Assembly: GCF_036227605.1 (NCBI RefSeq)
Contig: NZ_CP109487.1
Span: 9,287,001-9,351,000, forward strand
Direction: 5' to 3'
DNA from: Streptomyces sp. NBC_01439
GTDB lineage: Bacteria > Actinomycetota > Actinomycetes > Streptomycetales > Streptomycetaceae
DNA length: 64,000 nt
Part shown: piece by piece, positions 24,223 through 32,956 of the stretch
Layout of the letters: every line of letters begins with the position of its first letter
Numbering within the stretch: position 1 is the stretch's first letter
The notes under the pieces: model-generated
The model's database searches: none
Told to the model about the DNA's origin: nothing
Seen by the model: the letters and a program-made list of their open reading frames with translations, nothing else
Position numbers and translations under genes: made by a program

Positions 24223-24251
24223 GAACCAACATTTCTGCGCGTGAACCAACA
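24223..24251. promoter_or_regulatory. Direct repeat upstream of the GH43/WxL gene
   Basis: GAACCAACA at 24223-24231 and again at 24243-24251, a 20-base period (two helical turns), about 70-100 bases before the start at 24151. A candidate operator distinct from the LacI-type sites. Confidence 0.45.
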
Positions 24252-24366
24252 ACTTTGAGCAGAGGCTGGCGCACGCATCACCTGAATGTCAACAGCTCGT
24301 AAAAAAATTCGACATTCCGTGCATGACCGCCACCGCAGCGTCACCTTCGGGGTAGGGCGCCCCGGG

Positions 24367-25383
24367 TCAGATCGTGGTCGCCAGCGGGACGGAGATCTGC
24401 TTCAACCAGACACCGGCCGCGAAGTCCCGGGCCTTGATGACGACGCGGTCGCGGTGCACCTCGACCTGGAGGCCCTGGTTGAAGACGCCGGGGACCGTGC
24501 TCTCGCCTCCTTGGCCGTTGTCGGCGAAGCCGGTCTGCACGGCCCCCGTGTTGATCACCGAGAACCCGTCCAGGTTCGCCGTCCCGGGCACGACGCGCCG
24601 CACGTACCAGTCGGACAGCGCCAGGTCCCAGTGCGTGTGTCCGCTGAACAGGAACACGTCGCGGTGGCGCCCCAGCAGCCCGAGGAGCGCGTCCGCCTGG
24701 AGGTAGTCGGTGGCGTAGAGCTTGTTCCGTGTGCCCGAGACCGTGTTGGGCAGGGGGTGGTGCGTGATCAGCATGACCGGCTTGCGACGTGCGCTCCAGT
24801 ACCGCAGGCGCCCCTCCAGCCACCGCAACTGCGCCTCGCTCAGCCATACTTCGTCCCAGAGCTTCGGGTCGTGGTAGTGCATGTACCGCTCGGTGCCGAT
24901 GGTCAGGACGGGGATGCCGCCGAAGGTGGTCTCGGCGTACACCGTGCCGCGCCCGGCGAACCGGTGAAAGCTGCGGAAAAGGGAGTCCTCCGTGGCGCCG
25001 TTGGGCCAGGTGGCCAGGGAGAGCGTCTGCGGATCGGCGTACTTGGGCACGTAGAACTCGTGGTTTCCGATGGCCCACGCGACCTCGCGCGGGCGCGGGC
25101 CCCGTTCCAGTACCTGCCGTACCGCCGCGTATTCGAAGTCGTAGCCGCGCGGAGTGATGTCGCCGGCGACTGCGAGCCCCGAGCCGTGCGGGGCCGTGGC
25201 CCGGATGTCGCGCAGGGCGACGGCGAAGTCCCCCAGGTCGCCCTGGATGTCGCTGATGACGTTGAACGTGGACAGTGGCGCGGTGGGGGCGTGGCCGAGC
25301 GGCTGCGCCGCGGCGGGCGACGGGGTCGCGGTGCCGAGGGCGACGGCGCCGGCCGCCGCGGTGATCAGAGACCTGCGTTTCAT
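24367..25383 (-). CDS. Tat-exported metallophosphoesterase
   Basis: 338 residues. The Tat-like signal MKRRSLITAAAGAVALG leads into a calcineurin-like phosphoesterase: FNVISDIQGD (metal Asp), AVAGDITPRGYD, WAIGNHEFY (GNHE), MLITHHPLP and FLFSGHTHWDLA (GHTH). Substrate unknown. It is transcribed away from a LacI-type operator at 25443, placing it in the same regulon as the galactan hydrolases, though it does not act on glycosidic bonds. Confidence 0.88.
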   Translation of the reverse strand: MKRRSLITAAAGAVALGTATPSPAAAQPLGHAPTAPLSTFNVISDIQGDLGDFAVALRDIRATAPHGSGLAVAGDITPRGYDFEYAAVRQVLERGPRPREVAWAIGNHEFYVPKYADPQTLSLATWPNGATEDSLFRSFHRFAGRGTVYAETTFGGIPVLTIGTERYMHYHDPKLWDEVWLSEAQLRWLEGRLRYWSARRKPVMLITHHPLPNTVSGTRNKLYATDYLQADALLGLLGRHRDVFLFSGHTHWDLALSDWYVRRVVPGTANLDGFSVINTGAVQTGFADNGQGGESTVPGVFNQGLQVEVHRDRVVIKARDFAAGVWLKQISVPLATTI

Positions 25384-25442
25384 GGTGGCAGCCCTTCCGG
25401 GGGTGTGGGGCGCGATCGAGCGACCCGTGGGGGAGACGCCAC

Positions 25443-25458
25443 ATGTTTACGCAACCAA
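25443..25458. promoter_or_regulatory. LacI-type operator, copy 2 (phosphoesterase), half-degenerate
   Basis: ATGTTTACGCAACCAA: the left arm is identical to the consensus and the right arm is weakened. It lies 60 bases before the phosphoesterase start. Confidence 0.65.
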
Positions 25459-25560
25459 AGCGGCCGGCACATGAATGACGGGCAACGCTTCCCCCGACCC
25501 GGCACCGCCGGTGACGGGCCGCAGGGTCCGCCACCGGCCGTGCGTGCCGCGCCGTCGGGA

Positions 25561-27579
25561 CTACCCGCCCGCCGGGTCCGCGCGGATGGTCCAGGACTGG
25601 TTGCGGCCTGTGTTGGGCCGGTAGGTGCCGACCGGGGCGCCGTCGGCTGTGGAGGCGCCGGTGACGTCGAGAAGGGTGCCGGTCGCGCTGTTGATCAGGG
25701 TGTGGTGCCCGTCTCCGGAGGTGGACAACATCCACTGCTGCTGCGCGGACGGTCCCGGAGGAAGCAGGGTGAGCTCACCGTCGGCGACAGCGAGGGCCTG
25801 CCCGCTGCCCGCGTTCGTCACCCGGTACGAGGCCGTGCTGCTCCAGTCGCCGGGCGCCGACCTGGTGAAGGTCCACTGCTGCGCGGCGTCGGACCGGTTC
25901 GGGGGGCGCTGGACCACGGCGCCGCCGGCCCCGGCCCGGGCGGCCGTGAGGGCCAGACCGCTGTGGTCGTTGACGAGGAGCCGGGGACCGGCGCCGGGGG
26001 CCGCCTGCTCGGGGTCGACGCCGGACGTGCCCGGTACGACGAGGGTGGTGACCGAGTGGGGGGCGAGGGTCACGGTGACGCGTTTGCCGGTGACGGCGAC
26101 GTCGGCCTCCCGGTGGACGTTGCGGGTCGCGTCCGTGGTGTAGCGCTGCACCGGAGCGGCGGTGACGTGCCGGAAGCCCGTGAGGTCCAGGGTGATCGTC
26201 CGGGCCGAACCCGTGGCATTGGTGTGGACCACGACCGCGCCCTGGCCGCCTGGGCGCACTGCGGCCAGCGTGTGGTCGTCGTCCGTGGCGATGACGCGGG
26301 ATCCCGGACGGATGAACCGGCTGTACTGGGCCATGGCCCAGTACTTCTTGTTCTTGCGCAGCGGCTCCCTCGCGGCGTCGGCCGGGGTGAAGTCGGTCTG
26401 GATGAGGCCCCAGTTGGAGTCCTCGTGGGCCGGGGTCATGTTTTCGTAGTCCTCCACGGCCTGCCACAGCACCCAGGCGCGCGGTTCGAGCTGCGTGAGG
26501 TCGTCGGTGATGCGCTCGGCGAGGTCGAGGGCGGGGCTCATGTCGGTGAAGCTCTGCGGGACCGCCCCGCCGAGGTCCACCTCGGACATCCACAGGGGCT
26601 TGTGCGCGGCCTTGGCGATGTCCCGGACCCCGCTGCGTCCCTGCGTCCCGTAGGTGTGTGCGTTGAGCCGTCCGACGGCGGAGCGGGTTGTGCTGCCGTA
26701 ACTGTCCCAGTTCGCACGGAACATGTCCGGGTTCGTCTCGTCCATCGCTGCGACCGGCGTGCGCAGCCCGTTGCGGTCCAGCTCGGTGCGCAGCGCCGTG
26801 ATCATTCGGGCCTGGGAGTCGCGGGCCCAGTGGGAGCCTTCCTGGCGCCCGCCCGCGCGCCAGTAGGCGGTGTCCGGTTCGTTGACGGGAGACACGGAGG
26901 TGAAGGTGACGCCCGTGCTGTTTTGTACGCGCTGCACGGTCCCGGCCAGGTAGGCGGCGAACGGCTCGTACTGGTCCGGTCGAAGGTTGTCGTGCAGCGG
27001 ATCGACCGCACCCGAGGCGAGTCCGCTGTGGGTCATGAAGTAGGGCGGTGAGTTCGAGAACGCCTCGAAGGTGTCGGCGCCCCGGGCCTTGGCGGCCTTG
27101 AGCCACCAGCGCTGGTTGCGGTCGGCGTACGGGTCCCAGTGATCCGGATTGTCGGGGTCCCACCCGTGGGGCGCCTCGGCCCCGGACCGGCTCCAGTGGC
27201 CGGGTACGGCAGCCCCGGCGCGCATGTAGGGCGCGGTCTCGGTGCTGTCGCCTCCGCCGATGTTGTAGCGGGCGATGGTGAAGCCGAGTCCCTCATTGCC
27301 GTAAAGGGCGTCGGCGAGCCGGTTGCGCTGGGGGTCGGGCCAGCCGCCCGTGACGTTGGCGAACCACGACAGCGCGGTACCCCACCCCTCGAACGGTGCT
27401 TGCTGGTATGCGGGATCGAGGCGGACCGGGACCGCGGACGACGGGACGGGATCGGCTGCGGCCGGAGGTGCCGCCGTACCGCCGGCGAGGAGTGCGCAGG
27501 CGGCCGCGAGTGAGGTCGCGAGAGCGGTGGGCGTACGGCGTCGGGCGCCGCTCGGGGGCCTGTTTCTGGTACCGAGCAC
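25561..27579 (-). CDS. Secreted GH30 endo-beta-1,6-galactanase type enzyme with CBM13
   Basis: 672 residues: a long basic signal peptide (about 1-42), a GH30 barrel (about 50-390: FEGWGTALSWFANVTGGWPD, ARYNIGGGDS, FSNSPPYFMTHSG, TFTSVSPVNEPDTAYWRAGG with the acid/base Glu, KPLWMSEVDLGG with the nucleophile Glu), the flanking beta-domain, and a ricin-type trefoil (about 530-672). The layout matches Streptomyces endo-beta-1,6-galactanases (GH30_5) that cut the side chains of arabinogalactan-proteins. GTG 27579 follows AGGAGA; GTG 27612 is the alternative. It shares the operator at 27718 with divergent lacI. Confidence 0.87.
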   Translation of the reverse strand: MLGTRNRPPSGARRRTPTALATSLAAACALLAGGTAAPPAAADPVPSSAVPVRLDPAYQQAPFEGWGTALSWFANVTGGWPDPQRNRLADALYGNEGLGFTIARYNIGGGDSTETAPYMRAGAAVPGHWSRSGAEAPHGWDPDNPDHWDPYADRNQRWWLKAAKARGADTFEAFSNSPPYFMTHSGLASGAVDPLHDNLRPDQYEPFAAYLAGTVQRVQNSTGVTFTSVSPVNEPDTAYWRAGGRQEGSHWARDSQARMITALRTELDRNGLRTPVAAMDETNPDMFRANWDSYGSTTRSAVGRLNAHTYGTQGRSGVRDIAKAAHKPLWMSEVDLGGAVPQSFTDMSPALDLAERITDDLTQLEPRAWVLWQAVEDYENMTPAHEDSNWGLIQTDFTPADAAREPLRKNKKYWAMAQYSRFIRPGSRVIATDDDHTLAAVRPGGQGAVVVHTNATGSARTITLDLTGFRHVTAAPVQRYTTDATRNVHREADVAVTGKRVTVTLAPHSVTTLVVPGTSGVDPEQAAPGAGPRLLVNDHSGLALTAARAGAGGAVVQRPPNRSDAAQQWTFTRSAPGDWSSTASYRVTNAGSGQALAVADGELTLLPPGPSAQQQWMLSTSGDGHHTLINSATGTLLDVTGASTADGAPVGTYRPNTGRNQSWTIRADPAGG

Positions 27580-27717
27580 AGATCGTCTCCTGTCGGAAGC
27601 GGATGCGTACACAGGGAGGGCGGGCCGCGCCGGGCCGATGGAGGCGGTTGCGATGGAGCCGCTTCGGCGTCCTCCGGCAGCGGGCGGGCGTGAACGTGTC
27701 CCGCCAGGCGCAACGTA

Positions 27718-27733
27718 ATGTTTACGTAAACAT
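27718..27733. promoter_or_regulatory. LacI-type operator, copy 3 (GH30/lacI)
   Basis: Perfect 16-bp palindrome ATGTTTACGTAAACAT, midway between the GH30 gene (start 27579) and lacI (start 27886), suggesting control of GH30 and autoregulation. Confidence 0.88.
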
Positions 27734-27885
27734 CACACAGTGGGGAGAGTGTCGAAGCGGCGGGCAGGCATGTCAAGAGAACCGGCGAGTAGCATGCGTC
27801 CCACCCATTCGGTGCACAGCGCTAACATCCGTACGGAGTGCACCACGCACTCGGCTCGGAGTAGGGGTTCGGAGGTCCGGTTCAT

Positions 27886-28929
27886 ATGCCGCGCGAGGTC
27901 GGAGCAAGATCACCGAGGTCCCGTCCGCTGCGCCAGTCACCCTCCATGGCCGACGTCGCCGCGATGGCGGGGGTCTCGTCGCAGACGGTCTCCCGTGTGG
28001 CCAACAACCGGGAGAACGTCGACGCGTCCACCCGCGAGCGGGTGCAGGCCGCGATGAAGATGCTCGGGTACCGCCCCAATACGGCCGCCCGGGCGCTGGT
28101 CACCGGGCGGTTCGGCACGCTGGGCGTCATCAGCTTCGACATCAGTGCCTACGGCAACGCCAGGACCTTCGCCGCCATCTCCGACGCCGCCCGCGAAGCC
28201 GACCTGTTCGTGAATTTCATGGGAGCCCGGGCGCAGACCGAAGCCGCCGTGCGCCAGGCGTTCCAGCAGCTGATGGTCCAGTCGGTGGACGGCATCATCC
28301 TCATCGAGTCGCAGATCCTGGACACCCCCGAACTCCGGCTGCCGTCCGCCGTTCCCGTGGTCTTCGCCGACGGGGACACCGGTCACCGCTACGCCAACGT
28401 CGACGTCGATCAGGCCGAGGGCACCCGCAGCGTCGTGGAGCACCTGCTGGGCCTCGGTCACCGTACGGTCTGGCACGTCGCGGGGCCCCGCGACTCCTAC
28501 GCGGCGCGCCGCCGGGCCGAGGCGTGGCACCGCTCGCTCAAGGATGCGGGCACCGTCGTACCACCACTCCTCTACGGTGACTGGTCCGCGGCCTCGGGTT
28601 ACCGCGCCGGACGTGAACTGGCCGGCCGCCCGGAGGTGACCGCGATCTTCGCCGCCAACGACCAGATGGCCCTCGGCGTCATGCGCGCCCTGCAGGAGGC
28701 GGGTCGGCGCGTGCCGCAGGACGTGAGCGTGACCGGATTCGACGACGTTCCCGAGGCCGCCTTCTTTCCCGCCCCCCTCACCACGGTCCGGCAGGACTTC
28801 GACGCCGTGGGCCGCCACTGCGTCGGACTGCTCCTCGATCAGATAGGCGGCGTGGCGGGCAGCCCGCGCCAGGCATCGGTGGCGCCCGTCCTGGTGGTGC
28901 GCGAGAGTACGGCGGCCCCGGCCGCCTGA
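27886..28929 (+). CDS. LacI-family transcriptional regulator
   Basis: 347 residues. The DNA-binding domain (about 20-70) reads MADVAAMAGVSSQTVSRVAN then LGYRPNTAARALVTG (hinge), followed by a periplasmic-binding-like sugar domain (about 80-340: TGFDDVPEAAFFPAPLTTVR near the end). ATG 27886 follows GGAGGT. It is the only LacI-type protein in the window and sits next to a perfect copy of the palindrome repeated six times, so it is the natural candidate repressor, released by galactan-derived oligosaccharides. Not proven by sequence alone. Confidence 0.93.
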   Translation: MPREVGARSPRSRPLRQSPSMADVAAMAGVSSQTVSRVANNRENVDASTRERVQAAMKMLGYRPNTAARALVTGRFGTLGVISFDISAYGNARTFAAISDAAREADLFVNFMGARAQTEAAVRQAFQQLMVQSVDGIILIESQILDTPELRLPSAVPVVFADGDTGHRYANVDVDQAEGTRSVVEHLLGLGHRTVWHVAGPRDSYAARRRAEAWHRSLKDAGTVVPPLLYGDWSAASGYRAGRELAGRPEVTAIFAANDQMALGVMRALQEAGRRVPQDVSVTGFDDVPEAAFFPAPLTTVRQDFDAVGRHCVGLLLDQIGGVAGSPRQASVAPVLVVRESTAAPAA

Positions 28930-28937
28930 GCGGCCGG
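28918..28937. terminator. Hairpin between lacI and ROK genes
   Basis: CCGGCCGC / GCGGCCGG, 8-bp arms with a CTGA loop overlapping the lacI stop. The convergent ROK gene ends at 28952, so it may serve both. Confidence 0.55.
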
Positions 28938-28951
28938 ACGCCGGAGCGCCC

Positions 28952-30202
28952 TCAGGACGTTCCGGCCTTCGCCGCCCTGGCGGCACGGCGCCCCGCCGCC
29001 ACGGTGCCGAAGGTCTCGCGGTCGTCGAGGAAGCCCTCGAGCGCGAAGGTGGCGGCTCCGAGGTTCACCGGGTTCTCCGGCACGGTGCTCAGCTGGAAGG
29101 AGAGCGCCTGGAGCGTAGCCGGTAGAGCGTGCGCCGCGATGACGTCGCGGGTCTGCCGCAGCAGCGGCTTGCCGAGCCGGTCGGCCACCCAGCCGCCCAG
29201 TACCAGGGTCTGCGGATTGAACAGGTTGAGGAGATCGGCCGCGGCCTCCCCCAGGTGACGGGCGGTCCGCGCCACGGTTTCGGTGGCCACCGCGTCGCCC
29301 TCCGCCGCGGCGCGGGCGACCTTGCTGACCACGGCGTCCTCGTCGGGGTCCAGGAGGGGGCTTTCCGCGTCCAGTTCCCGCACGGTGCGGGCGATGCCGC
29401 GGGTGCTGACGTAGGCCTCGACGCATCCCCGCCTGCCGCACCTGCACTCCCGTCCGTCGCGGACCAGGCAGGTGTGGCCCCACTCCCCGGCGCTGTTGGT
29501 GGCGCCCCGGTAGAGGGCCCCGTCGACCGCGATGCCCGCGCCGACGCCGGCCCGGAGGGTCAGTACGAGTAGGTCGTCGACATCGCGTCCGGCGCCGAAC
29601 CACATCTCGGCGACCGTGCCGGCCTTGAGGGGGTTGTCGAGGTACAGGGGCATCGGGAGGCGCTCGGCGAGGAGGGAACGCAGGGGCACGTCGCGCCAGG
29701 ACCAGTAGGGCGAGAAGACGGATACGCCGCCCTCGCGCTCCACGAGACCGGGGATGCTGACCCCCGCGCCGAGGATGCGCGGGGGCGCGCCCGAGGCGTC
29801 CGAGAGGCCCTCGACCCCCGTGACGATGGCGTCCACCACGTCGTCCGGACGGACGTCGGTCTGCGGCAGCGGCAGCCGTACGCTGCGCAGCACCGTCAGC
29901 GCCAGGTCGAACAGCTCGACCTGGACGGAGGTCTCCGCCACGTCGATCCCGACCAGCGCACCGCGCTCCGCGTTGACCGCGAGGCGGGCCCGCGGGCGCC
30001 CGCCCTTGGAGTCCTCGTGGCCTGCCTCGCGCAGGACTCCCGCCTCCAGCAGCTCCACGACGAGGTTGGCCACGGTCGCGAAGGACAGGCCGGTGGCCGC
30101 GGCGATCTCCTGCCGGCTCACCGGGCCGGGGGCGGCGAAGACGCACCGCAGCGTGTCGAACCGGTTGCGGCGGCGGATGTCCTGGGCGGTGCGTTTCGCC
30201 AT
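28952..30202 (-). CDS. ROK-family transcriptional regulator
   Basis: 416 residues. The N-terminal winged helix reads GPVSRQEIAAATGLSFATVA then a sugar-kinase-like ROK domain (about 85-390): GALVGIDVAETSVQVELFDL and the zinc motif CRCGRRGCVEAYVS. ATG 30202 (MAKRTAQDIRRRN) follows AAGGA; the longer frame to 30718 overlaps the divergent promoter and lactonase gene and is not needed. It is divergent from the De Ley-Doudoroff operon, which it probably represses in the absence of galactose or a pathway intermediate. Confidence 0.9.
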   Translation of the reverse strand: MAKRTAQDIRRRNRFDTLRCVFAAPGPVSRQEIAAATGLSFATVANLVVELLEAGVLREAGHEDSKGGRPRARLAVNAERGALVGIDVAETSVQVELFDLALTVLRSVRLPLPQTDVRPDDVVDAIVTGVEGLSDASGAPPRILGAGVSIPGLVEREGGVSVFSPYWSWRDVPLRSLLAERLPMPLYLDNPLKAGTVAEMWFGAGRDVDDLLVLTLRAGVGAGIAVDGALYRGATNSAGEWGHTCLVRDGRECRCGRRGCVEAYVSTRGIARTVRELDAESPLLDPDEDAVVSKVARAAAEGDAVATETVARTARHLGEAAADLLNLFNPQTLVLGGWVADRLGKPLLRQTRDVIAAHALPATLQALSFQLSTVPENPVNLGAATFALEGFLDDRETFGTVAAGRRAARAAKAGTS

Positions 30203-30287
30203 GGGTGCGTCCTTCCGTGTGAGGGCAGAGGTCGTCGTCGTGTGAGAGGCGAGCTTATTCCATGCATTGGACGATGTGTATTTACAT

Positions 30288-30302
30288 GAGTTAGAAGAAC
30301 TC
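30288..30302. promoter_or_regulatory. Inverted repeat in the ROK/lactonase promoter region
   Basis: GAGTT-AGAAG-AACTC within an AT-rich patch (about 30250-30315) between the divergent genes. The patch also holds ATGTGTATTTACAT (30274-30287). Candidate ROK operator and promoter. Confidence 0.5.
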
Positions 30303-30335
30303 TTAGAGTTTCGTCGCAACGAGAGGAGCGACACC

Positions 30336-31298
30336 ATGCACCTGACCGCACTGCCGTGCGCGCCCGTGCCGGGACGCCTGACCGAGGGACCCGTTTGGCA
30401 CGCCGGACGCGGTGACCTGCTGTGGGTGGACATCACGGCGGGCCTCGTCCACCGGGCCCCGCTGGTGGCCCGCGACGACGACAGCGGTCTGCCGGACCTG
30501 GGGGACCGGACGACCGTCAGCCTCGACCGGCCCGTCGGAGCGGTCGCGCCCTGCGCGTCCGGCGGGCTCATCGCGGCCGCCGGAACCTCCTTCCTGCGCG
30601 TCGACGAGGACGGCGTGGCCACGGAGTTCGCCGCCCCCGCCGTCCCCGACGACGGCACGCCGCGACGGTTCAACGACGCCAAGTGCGACCCGAGCGGGCG
30701 GCTGCTGGCCGGCACCATGGCGTACGACGCGACCCCCGGCGCGGGCGCCCTCTACCGCCTCGACCCCGACGGCACCGTGACGACCGCCCTGAGCCCCGTC
30801 AGCATCTCCAACGGCCTCGGCTGGAGTCCTGACGGTCGGCTGCTGTACTACGCGGACAGCCCGACGCACCGTGTCGACGTCTTCGACTACGACCCCGTCA
30901 CCGGCACCCTCTCGGCCCGCCGCCCCTTCGCCGACACCAGCCCCGCCGGCATGCCGGACGGCCTGGCCGTCGACACCGAGGGCCGGGCCTGGGTGGCGGT
31001 GTGGGGAGCGGGACAGGTGAGGGCCTACGCCCCCGACGGCGCGCTCCACGCCGTCGTGACGGTCCCCGCCTCCCAGGTGTCCAGCTGCACCTTCGCGGGC
31101 CCGGACCTGGACCTCCTGATCATCACCACCGCGGCCGACGGGCTGACGGCCGCGCAACTCGCGGCCGAGCCGCACGCCGGCCGGATTTTCATCTGCCGGC
31201 CCGGTGCCACCGGTCTGCCGGTCGCGCCCTTCGCCGACGATCCGGCGCAGTTCTCCGGGTCCTCCACCACCTCATACGACCTCCGAGGTTCCGCATGA
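30336..31298 (+). CDS. SMP-30/gluconolactonase family lactonase (galactonolactonase)
   Basis: 320 residues, a six-bladed propeller. Metal-site residues appear in GRLTEGPVWHAGRGDLLWVD (Glu), SNGLGWSPDGRLLYYADSPT (Asn) and GMPDGLAVDTEGRAWVA (Asp). Members hydrolyse sugar-acid lactones. As first gene of the operon with dgoD-like, KDGal kinase and aldolase genes, it should open D-galactono-1,4-lactone. ATG 30336 has GGAG at proper spacing. The stop overlaps the aldolase start (ATGA). Confidence 0.88.
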   Translation: MHLTALPCAPVPGRLTEGPVWHAGRGDLLWVDITAGLVHRAPLVARDDDSGLPDLGDRTTVSLDRPVGAVAPCASGGLIAAAGTSFLRVDEDGVATEFAAPAVPDDGTPRRFNDAKCDPSGRLLAGTMAYDATPGAGALYRLDPDGTVTTALSPVSISNGLGWSPDGRLLYYADSPTHRVDVFDYDPVTGTLSARRPFADTSPAGMPDGLAVDTEGRAWVAVWGAGQVRAYAPDGALHAVVTVPASQVSSCTFAGPDLDLLIITTAADGLTAAQLAAEPHAGRIFICRPGATGLPVAPFADDPAQFSGSSTTSYDLRGSA

Positions 31299-31927
31299 CG
31301 ACCGCCCCCCTGGTTCCCGCACTCGCCGTCGCACCCGTGATAGCGATCCTGCGTTCCCAGTCGCCCCGCCACTTCGCCGCCACGGCCGACGCCCTGCACG
31401 CAGCGGGCATCCGGGCCATGGAGTTCACCCTCACTACACCGGGAGTCCTGCACGCGTTGCGCGAGTACGCCGAGTCCAAGCCGGCCGGTACCGCCCTCGG
31501 CGCGGGCACCGTCATGACCCCGGCCGATGCGATGCGCGCCGTGGAAGCCGGCGCCACCTATCTCATCACGCCGGCCATCTGCCTGGACGTCATCAGGGAG
31601 GCCCGTCGCCTCGGCGTCCCGGTGCTCCCCGGCGCCCTGACGCCGAGCGAGATAGTGGCGGCGTGGGGGGCGGGCGCCACCAGGGTCAAACTCTTCCCCG
31701 CCTCGGCCGGAGGCCCGGAGTATCTGCGCGCAGTCCGGGCACCCTTGCCGCACGTCCCGCTCGTTCCCACGGGAGGGATCGACCTCGACCAGGCGCCGGC
31801 CTACTTCGCCGCGGGCGCGAGCGCCCTGGGCATGGGTAGCCCGCTGATCGGGGACGCGTGCGAGGGCGGCGACCTGGACGCGCTCCGGGAACGCGCCGCC
31901 ACACTGTTGGACGGCATCCGCTCGTGA
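31295..31927 (+). CDS. 2-keto-3-deoxy-6-phosphogalactonate/gluconate aldolase
   Basis: 210 residues, the usual length. KDPG/KDPGal aldolase motifs: PVIAILRSQ, AMEFTLTTPG (catalytic Glu), LGAGTVMTPADA, TRVKLFPASAGGPEYL (Schiff-base Lys) and VPTGGIDLDQAPAYFAAGA. It cleaves the phosphorylated keto-deoxy acid to pyruvate and glyceraldehyde 3-phosphate. Overlaps both neighbours (ATGA before, GTGA after). Context favours the galacto epimer. Confidence 0.9.
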   Translation: MTTAPLVPALAVAPVIAILRSQSPRHFAATADALHAAGIRAMEFTLTTPGVLHALREYAESKPAGTALGAGTVMTPADAMRAVEAGATYLITPAICLDVIREARRLGVPVLPGALTPSEIVAAWGAGATRVKLFPASAGGPEYLRAVRAPLPHVPLVPTGGIDLDQAPAYFAAGASALGMGSPLIGDACEGGDLDALRERAATLLDGIRS

Positions 31928-32865
31928 CCGCGCTCGTCACCCTCGGGGAAACCATGGCCGTCCTGGCGGCCGACCGGCCCGGCCCGCTCGCCTCCGGCAC
32001 TTCGCTCCGTCTGGGATTCGCGGGCGCGGAGGCCACGGTCGCCATCGGCGTCAGCCGCCTCGGCCACGCGGCGTCCTGGACCGGGCGGGTCGGCGCCGAC
32101 AGCGCCGGCACGATGATCCTGGACGGGCTGCGCGGTGAGGCCGTCGACGTCACCCGCGCACGCGTCGAGGACACGGCACCCACCGGGCTCATGCTGCGCG
32201 AGCGACGCACACCCGACCACACCCGTGTCACTTACTACCGGCGCGGACTCGCGGGCGCCCGCCTCGGCCCCGAGGACATCGACCCGGAACTCGTCGCCCG
32301 GGCCCGGGTCCTGCACGTCACCGGCATCACCCCCGCCCTCGGCGACGGCCCGCGGGCGGCCGTACGGCGAGCCGTCGACCTGGCCCGCGCCGCCGGCGTC
32401 ACCGTCAGCCTGGACCTCAACTACCGGGCCCGGCTGTGGAACCGGGAGGAGGCCGCAGCCGAGCTGATCCACCTCGTCACCCGCGCGGACATCGTCTTCG
32501 CCGGTCCCGACGAGGCCTCGCTGGTCGTTCCCGAGGCCGAACCCGCCACCATGGCACGCGACCTGCTCGACCTCGGCCCGCGCGAAGCGGTCCTGAAACT
32601 CGGCTCCCGAGGGGCCGTCGCGGTCACGCCCGGCGCCGAGGCCGTCCAGGACATCGTGCCGGTCACCCCGATGGATCCGATCGGCGCGGGCGACGCCTTC
32701 GTCGCCGGATACCTCGCGGGGCTCCTCGACGACACCGACCTCCCAGGCCGGCTCCTGCTCGCCGCGACGTGCGGGGCATTCGCGGTGGCCTCGCCCGGCG
32801 ACTGGGAGGGCCTGCCCCGGCGTGCCGACCTGGACCTGCTCCACGGAGCGGACGTCACTCGCTGA
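31924..32865 (+). CDS. PfkB-family 2-keto-3-deoxygalactonate/gluconate kinase
   Basis: 313 residues: an N-terminal LVTLGETMAVLAADRPGPLA, GFAGAEATVAIGVSRLG, and the C-terminal PfkB signature DPIGAGDAFVAGYLAGLL with the catalytic Asp. The Tyr-Tyr-Arg segment VTYYRRGLAGARL is typical of KDG kinases. It phosphorylates the product of DgoD at C6 before aldol cleavage. GTG 31924 overlaps the aldolase stop by four bases. Confidence 0.9.
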   Translation: MTALVTLGETMAVLAADRPGPLASGTSLRLGFAGAEATVAIGVSRLGHAASWTGRVGADSAGTMILDGLRGEAVDVTRARVEDTAPTGLMLRERRTPDHTRVTYYRRGLAGARLGPEDIDPELVARARVLHVTGITPALGDGPRAAVRRAVDLARAAGVTVSLDLNYRARLWNREEAAAELIHLVTRADIVFAGPDEASLVVPEAEPATMARDLLDLGPREAVLKLGSRGAVAVTPGAEAVQDIVPVTPMDPIGAGDAFVAGYLAGLLDDTDLPGRLLLAATCGAFAVASPGDWEGLPRRADLDLLHGADVTR

Positions 32866-32956
32866 CCGGTGCCTCCCGGCCCCCGTCCACCAGCACGGCT
32901 CGACGCCACCCTCCACCCACTGCACCCCCACCCACTCCACCCACGAAAGACCTGCC

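Noticed and set aside
28274-30287. ATGTGTATTTACAT at 30274-30287 as a seventh LacI-type operator
   Set aside because: Only the ATGT...ACAT ends agree. The TTTACGTAAA core is absent, and the adjacent regulator is a ROK protein.
30203-30718. N-terminal extension of the ROK gene to 30718
   Set aside because: It would overlap the lactonase gene and the divergent promoter. The ATG at 30202 has a Shine-Dalgarno and starts the normal ROK sequence.
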